From Ramlibacter albus (lineage in GTDB: Bacteria; Pseudomonadota; Gammaproteobacteria; Burkholderiales; Burkholderiaceae_C): a stretch of 64,000 bases of DNA. The stretch covers positions 62,001 to 126,000 of the forward strand of contig NZ_JACORU010000010.1 of the NCBI RefSeq assembly GCF_014297445.1. Reading direction: 5' to 3'. This document shows positions 51,899-64,000 of the stretch, one piece after another (positions within the stretch are counted from its first letter, which is position 1; each line of letters begins with the position of its first letter). The notes beneath the pieces were generated by a model. It saw nothing but the letters and a program-made list of their open reading frames with translations. It was not told the DNA's origin and ran no database searches. The position numbers and the translations under genes are program-made.

Positions 51899-52507
51899 TC
51901 ACGCGAAACGCGCCATGCAGCCACGCAGCTGGTCCAGGCCGCGGCGGATCCAGGTCTTGACCGTGCCCAGCGGCAGCTTCAGCTGCGTGGCGAGTTCGCT
52001 GTGGCTCAGGTCGCGCAGGTAGGCCAGCGACAGCACCTCGCGTTGCCGCGCCTCCAGCTTGCGCAGGCATTCATGCAGCGCCCATGCCGTTTCGCTGGCC
52101 TGGCTGGTGTCCAGCGGATCGGGCGAATCGCCGGCCACGGTCTCGCTGATCGCCTCGTCCAGCTCGTGCGTGGTGTCCGCGCGCTCGCTCGCGCGGCGGC
52201 GCAGGAAGTCCAGCGCACGGCTGCGCACGATCACGCCCATCCAGGCCAGTGGCGGGCTGATGCTGGAGCGGTAGTCGCCGGCGGCGCGCCAGACGGTGAG
52301 GTACGCCTCCTGCAGCACGTCCTCGGCCCATTCGCGGTTGCCGACCACGCGCAGGGCGAGGCCGAAGAGCCGGGACGAGCTCAGGTCGTACAGCTCGCGC
52401 AGCGCCACCTCGGCGTCGCGCTGGCGCGCCGGCTCGCCGTGGCGGGCGCCGATGCGCCCGAGCAGCGCGGCAAGGTGGGTGTCCTGGGGAAGGTCTTTTG
52501 CGGCCAT
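51899..52507 (-). CDS. ECF sigma factor (SigK/RpoE-like, partner of RskA)
   Basis: The 202-residue protein has sigma region 2 (SSRLFGLALRVVGNREWAED, VLQEAYLTVWRAAGDYRSS) and region 4 (LRKLEARQREVLSLAYLRDL, LSHSELATQLKLPLGTVKTW), joined by a linker of about 45 residues. The pair with an RskA-type anti-sigma indicates the ECF family that includes SigK in mycobacteria and many proteobacterial regulators. The start at 52507 is the first Met with the conserved core. Its targets in this window are unknown; it is divergent from ppnP with a gap of 48 bp. Confidence 0.9.
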   Translation of the reverse strand: MAAKDLPQDTHLAALLGRIGARHGEPARQRDAEVALRELYDLSSSRLFGLALRVVGNREWAEDVLQEAYLTVWRAAGDYRSSISPPLAWMGVIVRSRALDFLRRRASERADTTHELDEAISETVAGDSPDPLDTSQASETAWALHECLRKLEARQREVLSLAYLRDLSHSELATQLKLPLGTVKTWIRRGLDQLRGCMARFA

Positions 52508-52555
52508 CGCAGCGTGTACGCGGGGGCGAGCCCGCCGGATTCGTAAAATCGGGGA

Positions 52556-54206
<1,651 letters not shown>

Positions 54207-54211
54207 CGAAC

Positions 54212-54241
54212 AAAAAGGCCGCGATCTTCGCGGCCTTTTTT
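54212..54241. terminator. Bidirectional rho-independent terminator
   Basis: AAAAAGGCCGCGA-TCT-TCGCGGCCTTTTTT forms a near-perfect stem flanked by A-tract and T-tract, so it can end transcripts on both strands: argG from the left and the haemagglutinin-type gene from the right. Confidence 0.92.
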
Positions 54242-54243
54242 CA

Positions 54244-57200
54244 TCAGGGCTTGCAGGACGTGTCGGTGACGATCGGGTCCTTGTTCTTCTTCGTGTCCTT
54301 CTTGTCGCTGCCCGACTGCTCGTCCTTCTTCTCCTTTTCCTTCTCCTTCGTCTCGGCCTGGGCCTTTTCTTCCTTGACCAGCAGCGACACGAACGTGGTG
54401 AGCGTGTTCTGCTGCTCGGTGACGACCTGCTCGACGATCGAAGGGGCGACGTTGGGTAGTGCTTCCTGGAGGCGAGCGGCGGTGGCGCTCGCGATTGGCG
54501 ATGACGTTGGTGCGGGCGTGGGCGCTGGTGTCGGTGCTGGTGTCGGTGCTGGTGTTGGCGCTGGTGTCGGCGCAGGCGTCGGCGCAGGCGTCGGTGCGGG
54601 CGTTGGCGCAGGCGTTGGCGCAGGCGTTGGTGCGGGGGTTGGCGCAGGCGTCGGTGCGGGCGTGGGCGCGGGCGTCGGTGCGGGCGTCGGCGCGGGTGTT
54701 GGCGCAGGCGTCGGTGCGGGCGTTGGCGCAGGCGTTGGCGCAGGCGTTGGCGCAGGCGTCGGTGCGGGCGTTGGCGCAGGCGTTGGCGCAGGCGTCGGTG
54801 CGGGCGTCGGTGCGGGCGTTGGCGCAGGCGTTGGCGCAGGCGTCGGTGCGGGGGTTGGCGCAGGCGTTGGCGCAGGCGTTGGCGCAGGCGTTGGCGCAGG
54901 CGTCGGTGCTGGCGTTGGCGCAGGCGTTGGCGCAGGCGTTGGCGCAGGCGTCGGTGCAGGCGTCGGTGCAGGCGTTGGCGCAGGCGTTGGCGCAGGCGTT
55001 GGCGCAGGCGTTGGCGCAGGCGTTGGCGCAGGCGTTGGCGCAGGCGTTGGCGCAGGCGTCGGTGCAGGCGTCCCCGTCGGCGGGCTTGCAGCGATCGGCG
55101 CAGGCGACTGCGCCTGCAGCCGCAACGAAACCGGCGCGGGCGTCGGCGTCGTGCTCGCGGTGAAGCCTGTCACTGTCGGCAGCGGGCCAATGACCACGCC
55201 CGCCGAACTCCGGATGACGTCGAAGTTGTCGCCGGCCACGTAGTTCGCCCCGGCGATGTCGCTGCGCATCAGCACGGTGCCGCTGCCCAGCGTGACCGAA
55301 CCGCTGGCCGAGACGATGTCGTACGAGGACGTGTTCGCCATCTCGAGCTTCACGGTGCCGGACGAAGTGTCCAGGTTGCCGACGATCGACAGCGTGCCGG
55401 CGACGCCCGCCGCCGGGCCCGGCGAGATGCTGCCGCGGTTGATGAGCGTGCTGCCGGCGCCGACGCTGATCGTGCCGTCGCCCGAGATGGCCGCGGTGGT
55501 GTCGAGCCCGCCGCTCGCCTGGAACACGGCGCCGGCGCCGACCTTCAGCGCACCCGCGATCGACGCACTGCCCGGCGTCACCGACAGCGTGCCCGCGGTC
55601 ACGTTGATCGTGCCGGTGTTGTTGAAGGTCATGCCGGAGGCAATGGCATGCGCGCCCGCGGCCGACGCATTGACGGTACCCGCGTTGTTGAAGGTGGACG
55701 TGCCCGTCCAGTGGTCGAACGGGACCGTGCTCGACGTCGACAGGTTCAGCACCCCGGTGGCCGCGTTGGTGAAGGTGTTCGTCCCGCCCGTGAACGCACC
55801 CATCGAGAACCGGTCGGACCCGGCGATCGTCAGTGTTCCCTCGTTCACCCACGTGCGGCCGCCGGTGATGCCGATGGTTCCCGCCGTGCCGGTGTTGATC
55901 GCGGTGATCCCCCGCGTCGTGAACGTGCCGGCGCCGAGGATCGTGCCGGTGCCGCCCACGCTGAACGGCCCGGTGGCGATGATGTCGCCGCCCGCGAATG
56001 TGCCACCGCCGGCCAGCGAAAGGTTGGTGCCGATCGTGAGCGCGCCCGACCCGGCCGCGACGAGCGTGCCGCCGAGCACCTGCACTTCGGCCCCGCTCGA
56101 TCCGATGCCCAGGCCGCCGCCGACGTTGAGCGTGCCGCCAGACACGGCGAGCGTGCCAGCGCCGGTGATGTCGCTGCCCGCGCCGAGGTTGCGCGCGCCG
56201 CCGGTGAAGCGCAGCGTCGCGCCGCTGCCCACGCCGTAGGTGCCGCTGTCGGTGCCGCCCGAGCCGATGGCGAGCGTGCCGCCGCTCACGGCCACCGACC
56301 CCGTGTTGTTGAACGTGAGGCCGCCGGCGATGGCATGGATGCCTGCCGCGGTGGCGTTGATCGTGCCCGCGTTCGCGACGGTGGCCGTGCCGGTCCAGAA
56401 GTCGATGACGGGGTTGGCGGCGCTCGCGAGGTTGAGGACACCCGTCGCCGCGTTGGTGAAGCTGCTGGTGCCGCCGGTGAACGCGCCCATCGACAGCCTG
56501 TCGCTGCCGCCGACGGTGAGCGTGCCCTCGTTGATCCAGCTGCGGCCGCCGGTGATGCCGAGCGTGCCCGTAATGCCCGTGTTGACGCTCGTCGTGCCTT
56601 GCGTGCGCAGCACGCCGGTGCCGAGGATCGTGCTGCTGCTCGTGACCGTCAGGGGCGAAGCAAGCGTGAGGTCGGCCGAGCCCGCAAGCGTGCCGCCGGC
56701 GAGCTGCAACGTCGGCGTGGCGAGCGTCATTGCGCTGTTCACGGCGAGCGTGCTCGCACCCGGGACCTGCAGCGTCCCGGCGCCCGTGAAGGCCGCGCCC
56801 GCGTTCTGGTTGCGCGTGCTGCTGCCCAGGCTGAGCACGGTGCCGGCCGTGAGCGCGTAGGTCCCCGTGTCGGCGCCGCTCGCGCGCAGGTCCAGCGTGC
56901 CGGCCTGCACGTTCACCGTGCCGCTGTTGTCGAACGTCATGCCGCTGGCGATCGAATGCGTGCCTGTCCCAGTCGCGTTCAGCGTGCCCGCGTTCGTGAA
57001 GGTGGCGGTGCCGGTCCAGACATCGATGGGCGTGCCCGTTGCCGACGACAGGTTGATCACGCCGCCGGCGGCATTCGCCAGCGAATTGGAGCCGCCGGTG
57101 AATGCGCCCAGCGAGATGCGGTCGCTCGCGCCGATGGTCAGCGTGCCTTCGTTCAGCCATGTGCGCCCGCCGGTGACGCCCAGCGTCCCCGAAGCGCCCG

Positions 57201-60200
57201 TGTTGATGCTCGTCGTGCTCTTCGTGTTGAACACGCCGCTGCCCGCGATCGTGCTGCTGCTCGTCACGTTCACCGGGCCGGTGGCGGTGATGTTGCCGCC
57301 CGCCAGCGTGCCGCCCGCGAGCGTGAGGCTCGACGCGATGGTCAGGCCGCCGGCCGCCGCCGCGTTGAGCGTGCCGGCAGTCAGCAGCACCTGCGCGCCG
57401 GTACCGGCGATGTCCAGCAGGTTGCCCACGTTCAGCGTCGCGCCGGCCACGCCCAGCGTGCCCGTGCCGGTGATGTTGGTGCCCGCGCCGAGCGTGCGCG
57501 TGCCGCCGGTGAAGCGCAGCATCGTTGCGGCCGCCACCGAGAACGTGCCCGTATCGCTGCCACCGCCGGCCACGTCGAGCGTGCCGGCCTGCACGTTCAC
57601 GGCGCCGCTGTTGTTGAAGGCCAGCCCGCCCGCGATCGCGTGGCTGCCTGCCGCCGTCGCGTTGATCGTGCCCGCGTTGCTGACCGTCGCGATGCCCGTC
57701 CAGAAGTCGATCGCCGTGCCGCTGCCGCTCGACAGGTTCAGCACGCCCGTGGCCGCGTTCGTGAAGGTGTTGGTGCCGCCGGTGAACGCACCCATCGAGA
57801 GCCGGTCGTTCGCGCCGAGCGTGAGCGTGCCCTGGTTGGTCCACGTGCGCCCGCCCGTCACACCGAGCGTGCCCGCCGCGCCGGTGTTGACGCTGGTCGT
57901 GCCCTGTGTCGTGAGCACGCCGGTGCCGAGGATCGTGCTGCTGCTCGTCACGTTCAACGGCGACGCAACCGTCAGGTCCGCGCTGCCGGCAAGCGTGCCG
58001 CCCGCCAGCTGCAGCGTCGGCGTGGCGAGCGTCATCGCGCTGTTCACCGCGAGCGTGCCGCCGCCGGCGACCCGCAGCGTGCCCGTTCCCGTGAAGGCTG
58101 CCCCGGCGTTCTGGTTGCGCGTGGTCCCGAGGCTGAGCACCGTGCCGCCGCTGATGGCGTACGTGCCGGTATCGGCACCACCCGCGCCCAGGTCCAGCGT
58201 GCCGGCCTGCACGTTGACCGTGCCGCCGTTGTTGAAGGTCAGGCCGCTGGCGATGGTGTGGGTGCCGGTGGCCGTGGCGTTGAGCGTGCCGGAATTCGTG
58301 AAGGTGGCCAGGCCGGTCCAGAAGTCCAGGGGTGTGGCCGTGGCCGACGACAGGTTGATCACGCCCGTGGCCGCATTGGCCAGCGTGTTCGTGCCGCCGG
58401 TGAATGCGCCCATCGAGATGCGGTCGCTGCCAGCGAGCGTGAGGGTGCCTTCGTTCACCCAGCTGCGGCCGCCCGTGACGCCGAGCGTTCCCGAAGCGCC
58501 GGTGTTGATGGTGACGGTGCCCTGCGTCGTCAGCACCCCGGTGCCCGCGATGGCGCTGCTGGAGGTCACGTTCATCGGCGCGGTTACCGTCAGCCCCGAG
58601 GCACCGGCCAGCGTGCCGCCCGACAGCACGAGCGAGGGTGCGGCCAGCGTGAGCGGGCTGTTGACGGACAGCGTGCCGCCGCTGCCGACCTGCAGCGTGC
58701 CCGCCCCTGCGAACGCCGCGCCTGCATTGGCGTTGCGCGTCGTGCCGATGCTCAGCACCGCGCCACTGCCGACCGACACCGTGCCCGTGTCCGCGCCCGT
58801 CGAACGCAGGTCGAGCAGGCCGGCCTGCACGTTCAGCGTGCCGCTGTTGTCGAAGGTGATGCCGCTCGCCATCAGGTGCGTGCCCGTCGCGGTCGCATTG
58901 ATGGTGCCGCCGTTGCCGAGCGATGCGGTACCGGTCCAGTAGTCGAGCACCGTGCTCGCGCTGCTGCCGAGGTTGATCACGCCCGTCGCGGCATTGGTCA
59001 GCGTGTTGGTTCCGCCCGAGAACGCGCCGAAGGAGAGCCGGTCGCTGCCGGTGATGGCGAGCGTGCCCTGGTTCACCCATGTGACGCCGCCGGTGACGCC
59101 GAGCGTGCCGTTGCCGGGCGTAGCCAGTGTCACGCCGCCCTGCGTCGTCACGGTGCCGGGCCCGGCAATGCTGCTGCTCGCCGTCACGTTGATCGCGCGC
59201 GCCACGGTCAGCCCCGAGCCGCCGGCAAGCGTGCCGCCCGCGAGGTCGAGGCTGCCCGCGCCGCCGACGGTCACCGCCACCGCCGGTGTCACGCGGCCCG
59301 TGACCTGCAGCGTGCCGGCGCCCGCGACCGACACACCCGTGTCGAAGCTGCGGTCGCCCGCCAGCCGCAGCACCGTGCCCGCGGCGATGTCGAGCGTGCC
59401 CTTGTCGGTGCCGCTGCCCCGCAGGTCGAAAGTGCCTGCCTGCACGCTCACTACGCCGTCGTTGTTGAACGCCAGGCTCGGCGCGCTCGTGTGCGAGCCG
59501 GTCACGGTGGCGTTGATCGTGCCCGAGTTGTTCAGCGTCGCGACGCCGGTCCAGTAATCGAGCACGGTGCTGCTGGCGCTGGCGAGGTTGAGCACGCCGC
59601 CGGCCGCGTTGCTGAAGGTGTTGGTGCCGCCGGAGAAGGCGCCGAACGAAAGCCGGTCGGTCCCGCCGACGGTGAAGTTGCCTTCGTTGGCGAGCGTGAC
59701 GCCGCCCGTGATCCCGAGCGTGCCGGTGGTCCCGGTGTTGACCGTGGTCGTGCCGCGCGTCGTCACCGTGCCCGGGCCCACGATGCTGCTGCTGGCCGTG
59801 ACGTTCAACGGCGTGGCGATGGCGAGGCCGGCGCCGCCGACGAGGCTGCCGCCGGCGAGGTCGATCGTCGTGCCGGAGAGGGTCACCGCGCTGGTGGGCG
59901 TCAGCTTGCCGGCCACTTGCGTGGTGCCGGCACCGGCGAAGGACACGCCGGAGCCGAGGCTGCGTGCGCCGCCGAAGCGCAGCGTCGCGCCGGCGCTGAC
60001 GGTGTACGGGCCCGAGTCGGTGCCGTCGCCGCGCAGGTCCAGCGTGCCCGCCTGCACGTTGACGGTGCCGCTGTTGTTGAAGGTCAGCGACGGGGCCGCG
60101 GTGTGCGAGCCCGTGACCGTGGCATTGATCGTGCCGTTGTTCACGAAGGTCGCGGTGCCGGTCCAGTAGTCGAGCACGGTGCTGCTGCCGCTGGCAAGGT

Positions 60201-61986
60201 TGATCGTGCCGCTCGGTGCGTTGGTGAGCGTGTTGGTGCCGCCGGTGAAGGCGCCGAACGAGATGCGGTCGTTCGCGCCCACCGTCAGGGTGCCCGTGTT
60301 GGTCCAGCTGCGCCCGCCGGTCACGCCGAGCGTGCCCGTGCTGCCGGTGTTGATGCTCGTCGTGCCGTTGGTGGTGAACTGGCCCGTGCCGGCGATCGCG
60401 CTCGATGCCGCAACGTTGAAGCCGTTGCTCACGACGACGCCACCGGCGCCAGCGAGCGTGCCCCCTGCTCCGCTGACGGTGCCGAGGTTCAGCGTCCCCA
60501 CATTGAACGTCGAGTCCACCGTGGCCGTGCCGCCCACGATGGAGACCGTGCGCGTCGTGGCGTTGAGCGTTCCCCCGTTGGCGTTCAGCGAAACCCCGTT
60601 GCCGAGGTTGACGATGCCGCCGCCGCCGCTCGGGCTGGTGAACGTGACGTTCAGCTGCCCCGCGGTGGACGTGATGTTGGCGTTGACGTTGATGTCGCTG
60701 TGCGCGCTGAGCGTCAGGGTGGCGTCGGTCCCGGCGGTCTTCGCGATGGCGCTGCTGATGAGGATCACGCCCGCGTCGCTGCCGGCGCCGGTGGTGTCGA
60801 GTATGACGTTGGTGCCCGAATTCAGCTGCGACGCGATCAGGCTCGCACCGACCTTGGAGTTGCTGCCGTTGGGCGTGAAGGTGCTCCCGCCTCCGTTGTT
60901 GGAGAGCGTGGTGCCCGCGACGACTTCGATGTTGTACGGGTCCACCAGCCATTGCCCGCCGCGGCCCGCGGGTGCCGTCGCGTCGAGGCGGATGCCTGCG
61001 ATGTCGAGGAACAGCCCGGAAGTTTCGATGAAGCCGCCATTGCCGCCGTGCGCGCCGCCGCGCGCTGAGAGCTGGCCGTGGATGCGCGCTTCGCCCCCTG
61101 ACTTCGCGATGATCGTGCCGCCGTTGCCTGATGCGCTCGCATCTGCCGCGACGACGGCTTCGCTGGTGATCGTCAGCGCATTGTTTGCTTTCAGCACGAC
61201 ACGGCCGCCTTCGAGCGTGGCGGTCTGCGCCTGGATCATGCCGCTGTGCCTGAGCGTGCCGGCAAAGATGCCCACCGCATCGCCCTTGAGCGTGCCCAGG
61301 TTCACCGCGGTGTCCGCCGGCGCCTGCACCTCCATCACGATGCCTTCGAGCCCGCGGCCCGTGATCTCCACCTTCTGCCCGGCCGCGAGGACCGTCGCGC
61401 CGCCTTGCGACTGCACCACCGCCTGCGCACCGGTCTCGACGTTCGGCGCGATCAGCACGACGTCGCCGCCACGCGCAACCACGCTGCCGTTGACATTCAC
61501 CGCACCCGCATCGCCGTCATTCGCAAACCGAAGCCGCCCTTTGCGCGCATCCGCTTCGCTCATTTGCAGCGTCGACGCCGTGAAGCCGGCGGTGTCCACC
61601 ACCGCGCCCGCGCCCACCGTGATGCCGGTCGGGTTGACCAGCACGAGCCGGCCGTTGGAGCCCAGCGTGCCGAAGATCTGCGAGGGGTTGTTGCCCACCA
61701 CGCGGTTGATCGACGTGCTCGCCGCGTTGGGCTGCTGGAAGTACGTGCCCTGCCCGGCAGGGATGGAGAAACTTTGCCAGTTGATGGCCGAGTGGTTGGC
61801 GCCGGCCGCGTTCTGCGTCGTGACGAGCAGGTTGTTGCCCTGCTTGTTGAAGGTGGCCTGCCCCGCGATCACCTGCGGGCCGGCCGGCTGCGCCTGCGCC
61901 CCGCCGAACGCGGCGCACAGCGCCATGGCCAGCACCGCGGGAGGGCAGGCGGGAGACGAAGAAGGCCGCTGGTTGCCGTGACGCAT
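54244..61986 (-). CDS. Filamentous-haemagglutinin-type exoprotein (TpsA-like), 2580 aa
   Basis: The 2580-residue protein has a signal peptide (about residues 1-33) and a TPS/haemagglutination domain (34-250) with [40 protein letters not shown] and [21 protein letters not shown] long beta-helix of eight approximately 200-residue repeats, each with a GAF(T/S)GGTN core, occupies about residues 520-2120. A pre-linker beta module follows ([14 protein letters not shown] and PTVTG), then a PAPT linker of about 190 residues and a C-terminal charged domain of about 85 residues ending TSCKP. This is a predicted secreted surface adhesin exported by a TpsB transporter, absent here. The antisense frames are shadows. 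It is paralogous to the gene at 62100. Confidence 0.88.
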   Translation of the reverse strand: MRHGNQRPSSSPACPPAVLAMALCAAFGGAQAQPAGPQVIAGQATFNKQGNNLLVTTQNAAGANHSAINWQSFSIPAGQGTYFQQPNAASTSINRVVGNNPSQIFGTLGSNGRLVLVNPTGITVGAGAVVDTAGFTASTLQMSEADARKGRLRFANDGDAGAVNVNGSVVARGGDVVLIAPNVETGAQAVVQSQGGATVLAAGQKVEITGRGLEGIVMEVQAPADTAVNLGTLKGDAVGIFAGTLRHSGMIQAQTATLEGGRVVLKANNALTITSEAVVAADASASGNGGTIIAKSGGEARIHGQLSARGGAHGGNGGFIETSGLFLDIAGIRLDATAPAGRGGQWLVDPYNIEVVAGTTLSNNGGGSTFTPNGSNSKVGASLIASQLNSGTNVILDTTGAGSDAGVILISSAIAKTAGTDATLTLSAHSDINVNANITSTAGQLNVTFTSPSGGGGIVNLGNGVSLNANGGTLNATTRTVSIVGGTATVDSTFNVGTLNLGTVSGAGGTLAGAGGVVVSNGFNVAASSAIAGTGQFTTNGTTSINTGSTGTLGVTGGRSWTNTGTLTVGANDRISFGAFTGGTNTLTNAPSGTINLASGSSTVLDYWTGTATFVNNGTINATVTGSHTAAPSLTFNNSGTVNVQAGTLDLRGDGTDSGPYTVSAGATLRFGGARSLGSGVSFAGAGTTQVAGKLTPTSAVTLSGTTIDLAGGSLVGGAGLAIATPLNVTASSSIVGPGTVTTRGTTTVNTGTTGTLGITGGVTLANEGNFTVGGTDRLSFGAFSGGTNTFSNAAGGVLNLASASSTVLDYWTGVATLNNSGTINATVTGSHTSAPSLAFNNDGVVSVQAGTFDLRGSGTDKGTLDIAAGTVLRLAGDRSFDTGVSVAGAGTLQVTGRVTPAVAVTVGGAGSLDLAGGTLAGGSGLTVARAINVTASSSIAGPGTVTTQGGVTLATPGNGTLGVTGGVTWVNQGTLAITGSDRLSFGAFSGGTNTLTNAATGVINLGSSASTVLDYWTGTASLGNGGTINATATGTHLMASGITFDNSGTLNVQAGLLDLRSTGADTGTVSVGSGAVLSIGTTRNANAGAAFAGAGTLQVGSGGTLSVNSPLTLAAPSLVLSGGTLAGASGLTVTAPMNVTSSSAIAGTGVLTTQGTVTINTGASGTLGVTGGRSWVNEGTLTLAGSDRISMGAFTGGTNTLANAATGVINLSSATATPLDFWTGLATFTNSGTLNATATGTHTIASGLTFNNGGTVNVQAGTLDLGAGGADTGTYAISGGTVLSLGTTRNQNAGAAFTGTGTLRVAGGGTLAVNSAMTLATPTLQLAGGTLAGSADLTVASPLNVTSSSTILGTGVLTTQGTTSVNTGAAGTLGVTGGRTWTNQGTLTLGANDRLSMGAFTGGTNTFTNAATGVLNLSSGSGTAIDFWTGIATVSNAGTINATAAGSHAIAGGLAFNNSGAVNVQAGTLDVAGGGSDTGTFSVAAATMLRFTGGTRTLGAGTNITGTGTLGVAGATLNVGNLLDIAGTGAQVLLTAGTLNAAAAGGLTIASSLTLAGGTLAGGNITATGPVNVTSSSTIAGSGVFNTKSTTSINTGASGTLGVTGGRTWLNEGTLTIGASDRISLGAFTGGSNSLANAAGGVINLSSATGTPIDVWTGTATFTNAGTLNATGTGTHSIASGMTFDNSGTVNVQAGTLDLRASGADTGTYALTAGTVLSLGSSTRNQNAGAAFTGAGTLQVPGASTLAVNSAMTLATPTLQLAGGTLAGSADLTLASPLTVTSSSTILGTGVLRTQGTTSVNTGITGTLGITGGRSWINEGTLTVGGSDRLSMGAFTGGTSSFTNAATGVLNLASAANPVIDFWTGTATVANAGTINATAAGIHAIAGGLTFNNTGSVAVSGGTLAIGSGGTDSGTYGVGSGATLRFTGGARNLGAGSDITGAGTLAVSGGTLNVGGGLGIGSSGAEVQVLGGTLVAAGSGALTIGTNLSLAGGGTFAGGDIIATGPFSVGGTGTILGAGTFTTRGITAINTGTAGTIGITGGRTWVNEGTLTIAGSDRFSMGAFTGGTNTFTNAATGVLNLSTSSTVPFDHWTGTSTFNNAGTVNASAAGAHAIASGMTFNNTGTINVTAGTLSVTPGSASIAGALKVGAGAVFQASGGLDTTAAISGDGTISVGAGSTLINRGSISPGPAAGVAGTLSIVGNLDTSSGTVKLEMANTSSYDIVSASGSVTLGSGTVLMRSDIAGANYVAGDNFDVIRSSAGVVIGPLPTVTGFTASTTPTPAPVSLRLQAQSPAPIAASPPTGTPAPTPAPTPAPTPAPTPAPTPAPTPAPTPAPTPAPTPAPTPAPTPAPTPAPTPAPTPAPTPAPTPAPTPAPTPAPTPAPTPAPTPAPTPAPTPAPTPAPTPAPTPAPTPAPTPAPTPAPTPAPTPAPTPAPTPAPTPAPTPAPTPAPTPAPTPAPTPAPTPAPTPAPTPAPTPAPTPAPTPAPTPAPTSSPIASATAARLQEALPNVAPSIVEQVVTEQQNTLTTFVSLLVKEEKAQAETKEKEKEKKDEQSGSDKKDTKKNKDPIVTDTSCKP
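54505..55071 (-). repeat. 12-bp tandem repeat encoding Pro-Ala-Pro-Thr (first gene)
   Basis: About 47 in-frame copies of a 12-bp unit (for example GGCGTTGGCGCA on the plus strand) vary mainly in synonymous positions and encode an uninterrupted Pro-Ala-Pro-Thr run. Slippage would change linker length without frame loss. The antisense Val-Gly-Ala-Gly frames are artefacts. Confidence 0.9.
55620..60420 (-). repeat. Eight long tandem repeats of the haemagglutinin gene
   Basis: Units of roughly 580-620 bp encode a repeated beta-helix module, each with GAF(T/S)GGTN(T/S) and later a Gly-rich NVTSSS(T/A)I segment. Eight copies are recognisable; synonymous and amino acid changes are unevenly spread, and some neighbouring units are nearly alike. 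Confidence 0.75.
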
Positions 61987-62062
61987 GACGCACCCCCTGG
62001 CCGCGGCACGGCGTCAGCCGCGCCCGGCCTCACGGCGCGATTGTTCTGCGAACCGGCCGACG

Positions 62063-62086
62063 AAACAAGGGCCGCTTGCGCGGCCC
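62063..62086 (-). terminator. Probable terminator after second haemagglutinin gene
   Basis: On the minus strand, the stem GGGCCGC/GCGGCCC with a 4-base loop is followed by TTGTTT, just beyond the stop at 62100. The T-run is imperfect, so confidence is moderate. Confidence 0.6.
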
Positions 62087-62099
62087 CGGTTTGCCTGCC

Positions 62100-64000
62100 T
62101 TACGGCTTGCAGGAGGTGTCGGTGACGATCGGGTCCTTGTTCTTCTTCTCGTCCTTCTTCTTGTCGCCGGACTGCTCCTCCTTCTTCTCGATTTCCTTGT
62201 CCTTCGTCTCGGCCTGGGCCTTTTCCTCCTTGACCAGCAGCGACACGAACGTGGTCAGCGTGTTCTGCTGTTCGGTGACGACCTGCTCGACGATGGCCGG
62301 TGCGACGTTCGGCAACGCCTCCTGCAACCGCGCGGCCGTGGCGCTGGCTTGCGGCGACGGTGTCGGTGCCGGTGTTGGCGCAGGCGTCGGTGCTGGCGTC
62401 GGTGCTGGCGTCGGTGCTGGCGTCGGTGCTGGCGTCGGTGCAGGCGTCGGCGCAGGCGTCGGTGCAGGCGTTGGCGCTGGTGTCGGCGCAGGCGTCGGCG
62501 CAGGCGTCGGTGCAGGCGTTGGCGCTGGTGTTGGTGCAGGCGTTGGCGCTGGTGTCGGCGCAGGCGTCGGTGCTGGCGTCGGTGCTGGCGTCGGCGCAGG
62601 TGTTGGAGCCGGCGTCGGGGCAGGCGTCGGGGCAGGCGTCGGCGCAGGTGTCGGCGCAGGTGTCGGCGCAGGTGTCGGCGCAGGTGTTGGAGCAGGCGTC
62701 GGAGCTGGCGTGGGCGGCGGCGTCGGGGCCGGAGTCGGCGCAGGCGTCGGAGCCGGCGTGGGCGCAGGCGTCGGTGCCGGTGTCGGTGCAGGAGTCGGTG
62801 CCGGCGTGGGAGCCGGAGTCGGTGCAGGCGTCGGTGCGGGCGTCGGCGGCGGTGTTGGTGCCGGCGTCGGCGCAGGCGTCGGGGCCGGCGTCGAAGCCGG
62901 AGCCGCCGTCGGCGCGGGCGCTTGCGCCGTCAGCCGCAGGTACTTCGCCGGCGGGCTCGTCGCCGAAGATACGACGGACGAGTTGTAGCCCGTCACCGTG
63001 GGCGCAGTGCCCTGGATGTCGCCGATCGAGCTCTCCACGACATCGAAGTTCGTGCCGGCCGCAAAGCCCGACGTCGCCTGCGGGATCGCGCTCGCATTGA
63101 CGACGGTGCCGCCGCCCAGCGTAACCCGCCCATAGGCCCAGACCTTGTCGTAGCTGGAAGACGTGCGCTGCTCGAGCACGAGCGTGCCGTTCGAGGTGTC
63201 GAACCAGCTGTACACGTTGACCTGCGCCGTCGCGCCGGCGCCGCCGGGTGCCATGGTGCCCAGGTTCACCAGCGAGCCGTGGTTGGCGGTGCTGTAGTAC
63301 GAGTCGTAGAAGCCGCCGCTGCCGCTCCACGTCACGCCCGGGCCGATGGTGAGGGTTTGCTGTGTGCCGCTCGAATTGAAGTACATCCAGCCGCCGCCGG
63401 TCTGGACGGTGGCTGTCCCGGGCGTGCTGATCGCCTGCGACGTCGACCCGAGGAACTCGAGCGAATTGCTGCCGGTATCGAAGGTCACGCCATTGGCCAG
63501 TGCGAGACCGTTCTTCACGTACCCGAAGCTGGAGCCGGAGAGCGTGAGGTTGGTGCCGATGGTGACGCCGTCGAAAGTCCCGCTGGAGTTCGAAAGCGTC
63601 TGGCCCGACGGCGACGTCAGCGTGCCGTTGCGGATCGTGCCATTGGCCAGGCCGCTCAGCCCGCCGGGGCCCAGGGCGCCCGTGCTGCCGATGTCGAGCG
63701 TGCCGCCTGCGAGGTCCAGCGTACCCGCCACGTTGACCGTGCTGCCGGCGACGCGGCTGTAGCCGGCGCCGAAGAGCGAGGCGGTGAACGTGCCGCCCAG
63801 GTTCGTCGTGCCAGCGTTCAATGCGATGGCACCCGAGTTCACCACCGTGCCGGCGGAGGCGATCGTCAGCGTGCCGCCGTCGTTGGCCAGTGTCCCGGCC
63901 GAGGCATTCGCGAAGCTGTTGGGCGCGAGGTAGAGGTTGCCGCCCGACGACTTCATCGTGCCGTTGTTGGTGAACGCGCCGTAGTACACGTTCAGCGTGT
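62100..64000 (-). CDS. Second haemagglutinin-type exoprotein, C-terminal part (cut at window edge)
   Basis: This frame is open to the window end, so the start and TPS domain are outside. The visible approximately 633 residues hold beta-helix sequence (for example [20 protein letters not shown]), a pre-linker module ([20 protein letters not shown], then [16 protein letters not shown]), a PAPT linker of about 180 residues and a charged tail [20 protein letters not shown] onward, ending TSCKP. The tail is nearly identical to that of the downstream gene, which lies 114 bp further along. Its body lacks the GAF(T/S)GGTN-type repeats, so the two proteins share only the C-terminal anchor/linker and perhaps the N-terminus. 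Surface adhesin function is inferred. Confidence 0.8.
   Translation of the reverse strand, partial: TLNVYYGAFTNNGTMKSSGGNLYLAPNSFANASAGTLANDGGTLTIASAGTVVNSGAIALNAGTTNLGGTFTASLFGAGYSRVAGSTVNVAGTLDLAGGTLDIGSTGALGPGGLSGLANGTIRNGTLTSPSGQTLSNSSGTFDGVTIGTNLTLSGSSFGYVKNGLALANGVTFDTGSNSLEFLGSTSQAISTPGTATVQTGGGWMYFNSSGTQQTLTIGPGVTWSGSGGFYDSYYSTANHGSLVNLGTMAPGGAGATAQVNVYSWFDTSNGTLVLEQRTSSSYDKVWAYGRVTLGGGTVVNASAIPQATSGFAAGTNFDVVESSIGDIQGTAPTVTGYNSSVVSSATSPPAKYLRLTAQAPAPTAAPASTPAPTPAPTPAPTPPPTPAPTPAPTPAPTPAPTPAPTPAPTPAPTPAPTPAPTPAPTPPPTPAPTPAPTPAPTPAPTPAPTPAPTPAPTPAPTPAPTPAPTPAPTPAPTPAPTPAPTPAPTPAPTPAPTPAPTPAPTPAPTPAPTPAPTPAPTPAPTPAPTPAPTPAPTPAPTPAPTPSPQASATAARLQEALPNVAPAIVEQVVTEQQNTLTTFVSLLVKEEKAQAETKDKEIEKKEEQSGDKKKDEKKNKDPIVTDTSCKP
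62358..62890 (-). repeat. 12-bp tandem repeat encoding Pro-Ala-Pro-Thr (second gene)
   Basis: About 44 in-frame copies encode the same Pro-Ala-Pro-Thr linker as at 54505, but the synonymous mix differs and a few units read Pro-Pro-Pro-Thr. The tract is followed by the same conserved tail. Confidence 0.9.

Noticed and set aside
54505-55071. Regular short repeats that could look like a CRISPR array.
   Set aside because: Units are 12 bp, contiguous without spacers and in-frame inside a coding region; no cas genes are nearby.
55648-61068. An 1806-residue open frame on the plus strand opposite the haemagglutinin gene.
   Set aside because: It is a shadow of the repetitive high-GC gene: composition is Arg/Ala/Gly-rich without motifs, and the minus-strand frame has a signal peptide, TPS domain and coherent repeats.

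Overview
The window looks like a chromosomal segment of a high-GC betaproteobacterium, most likely Burkholderiales/Comamonadaceae (Ramlibacter- or Variovorax-like). The reasons are three Bug/TctC-type solute-binding proteins beside LysR and DctBD-type regulators, several CoA-dependent catabolic genes, and housekeeping blocks in proteobacterial order (folC-dedD-cvpA-purF, ppnP-argG, a tRNA Ala-Glu-Asp array). The taxonomic call is inference from gene content. No insertion sequence, prophage, CRISPR array or rRNA was seen. GC looks uniformly high by eye; only about 29.3-32.6 kb looks somewhat more AT-rich.

Region 1 (0-9.2 kb): the end of a secreted protein gene; a LysR regulator divergent from a LeuC/LeuD-type hydro-lyase pair and a Bug protein, all bracketed by two near-identical small coiled-coil membrane proteins; then a metallo-beta-lactamase-fold enzyme, a triheme cytochrome, an RraA/HMG-aldolase-type protein and a CtpA-type protease. 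Region 2 (9.2-16.7 kb): a tightly overlapping minus-strand operon (Rieske oxygenase, CoA transferase, thiolase-like protein, DUF35 zinc-ribbon protein, FadR-type GntR regulator) divergent from hemerythrin, a Bug protein and an MDR oxidoreductase. A 19-bp operator-like sequence of FadR-family type occurs twice here, so this reads as one catabolic regulon.

Region 3 (16.7-24.8 kb): a minus-strand run of a PQQ-type sugar dehydrogenase lipoprotein, a diheme cytochrome without signal peptide, an acyl-CoA ligase and an amidohydrolase lipoprotein. It ends in a 502-residue protein whose key residues and spacing resemble the edema-factor/ExoY class of adenylyl cyclase toxins. A His-rich repeat protein, a GST and a LysR regulator follow. 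Region 4 (24.8-33.9 kb): a 2158-residue RTX protein with a lipase-like N-terminus, preceded by a two-TM membrane protein, then small DUF4242, DsrE-like and DUF1080 genes.

Region 5 (33.9-54.2 kb): a class II UvrA paralogue, a DctB/DctD-type two-component system with a Bug protein, a LysR gene with two upstream palindromes, three tRNAs, a DUF5672 protein, gltX, a VapBC pair, purF-cvpA-dedD-folC, an Spx/ArsC protein, an ECF sigma/anti-sigma pair, ppnP and argG. Region 6 (54.2-64 kb): two tandem filamentous-haemagglutinin-type exoproteins (2580 residues, and one cut by the window edge). They share an unusual C-terminus: a conserved beta-module, a roughly 190-residue PAPT linker and a charged tail ending in Thr-Ser-Cys-Lys-Pro. 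No TpsB transporter and no type I secretion genes lie in the window.
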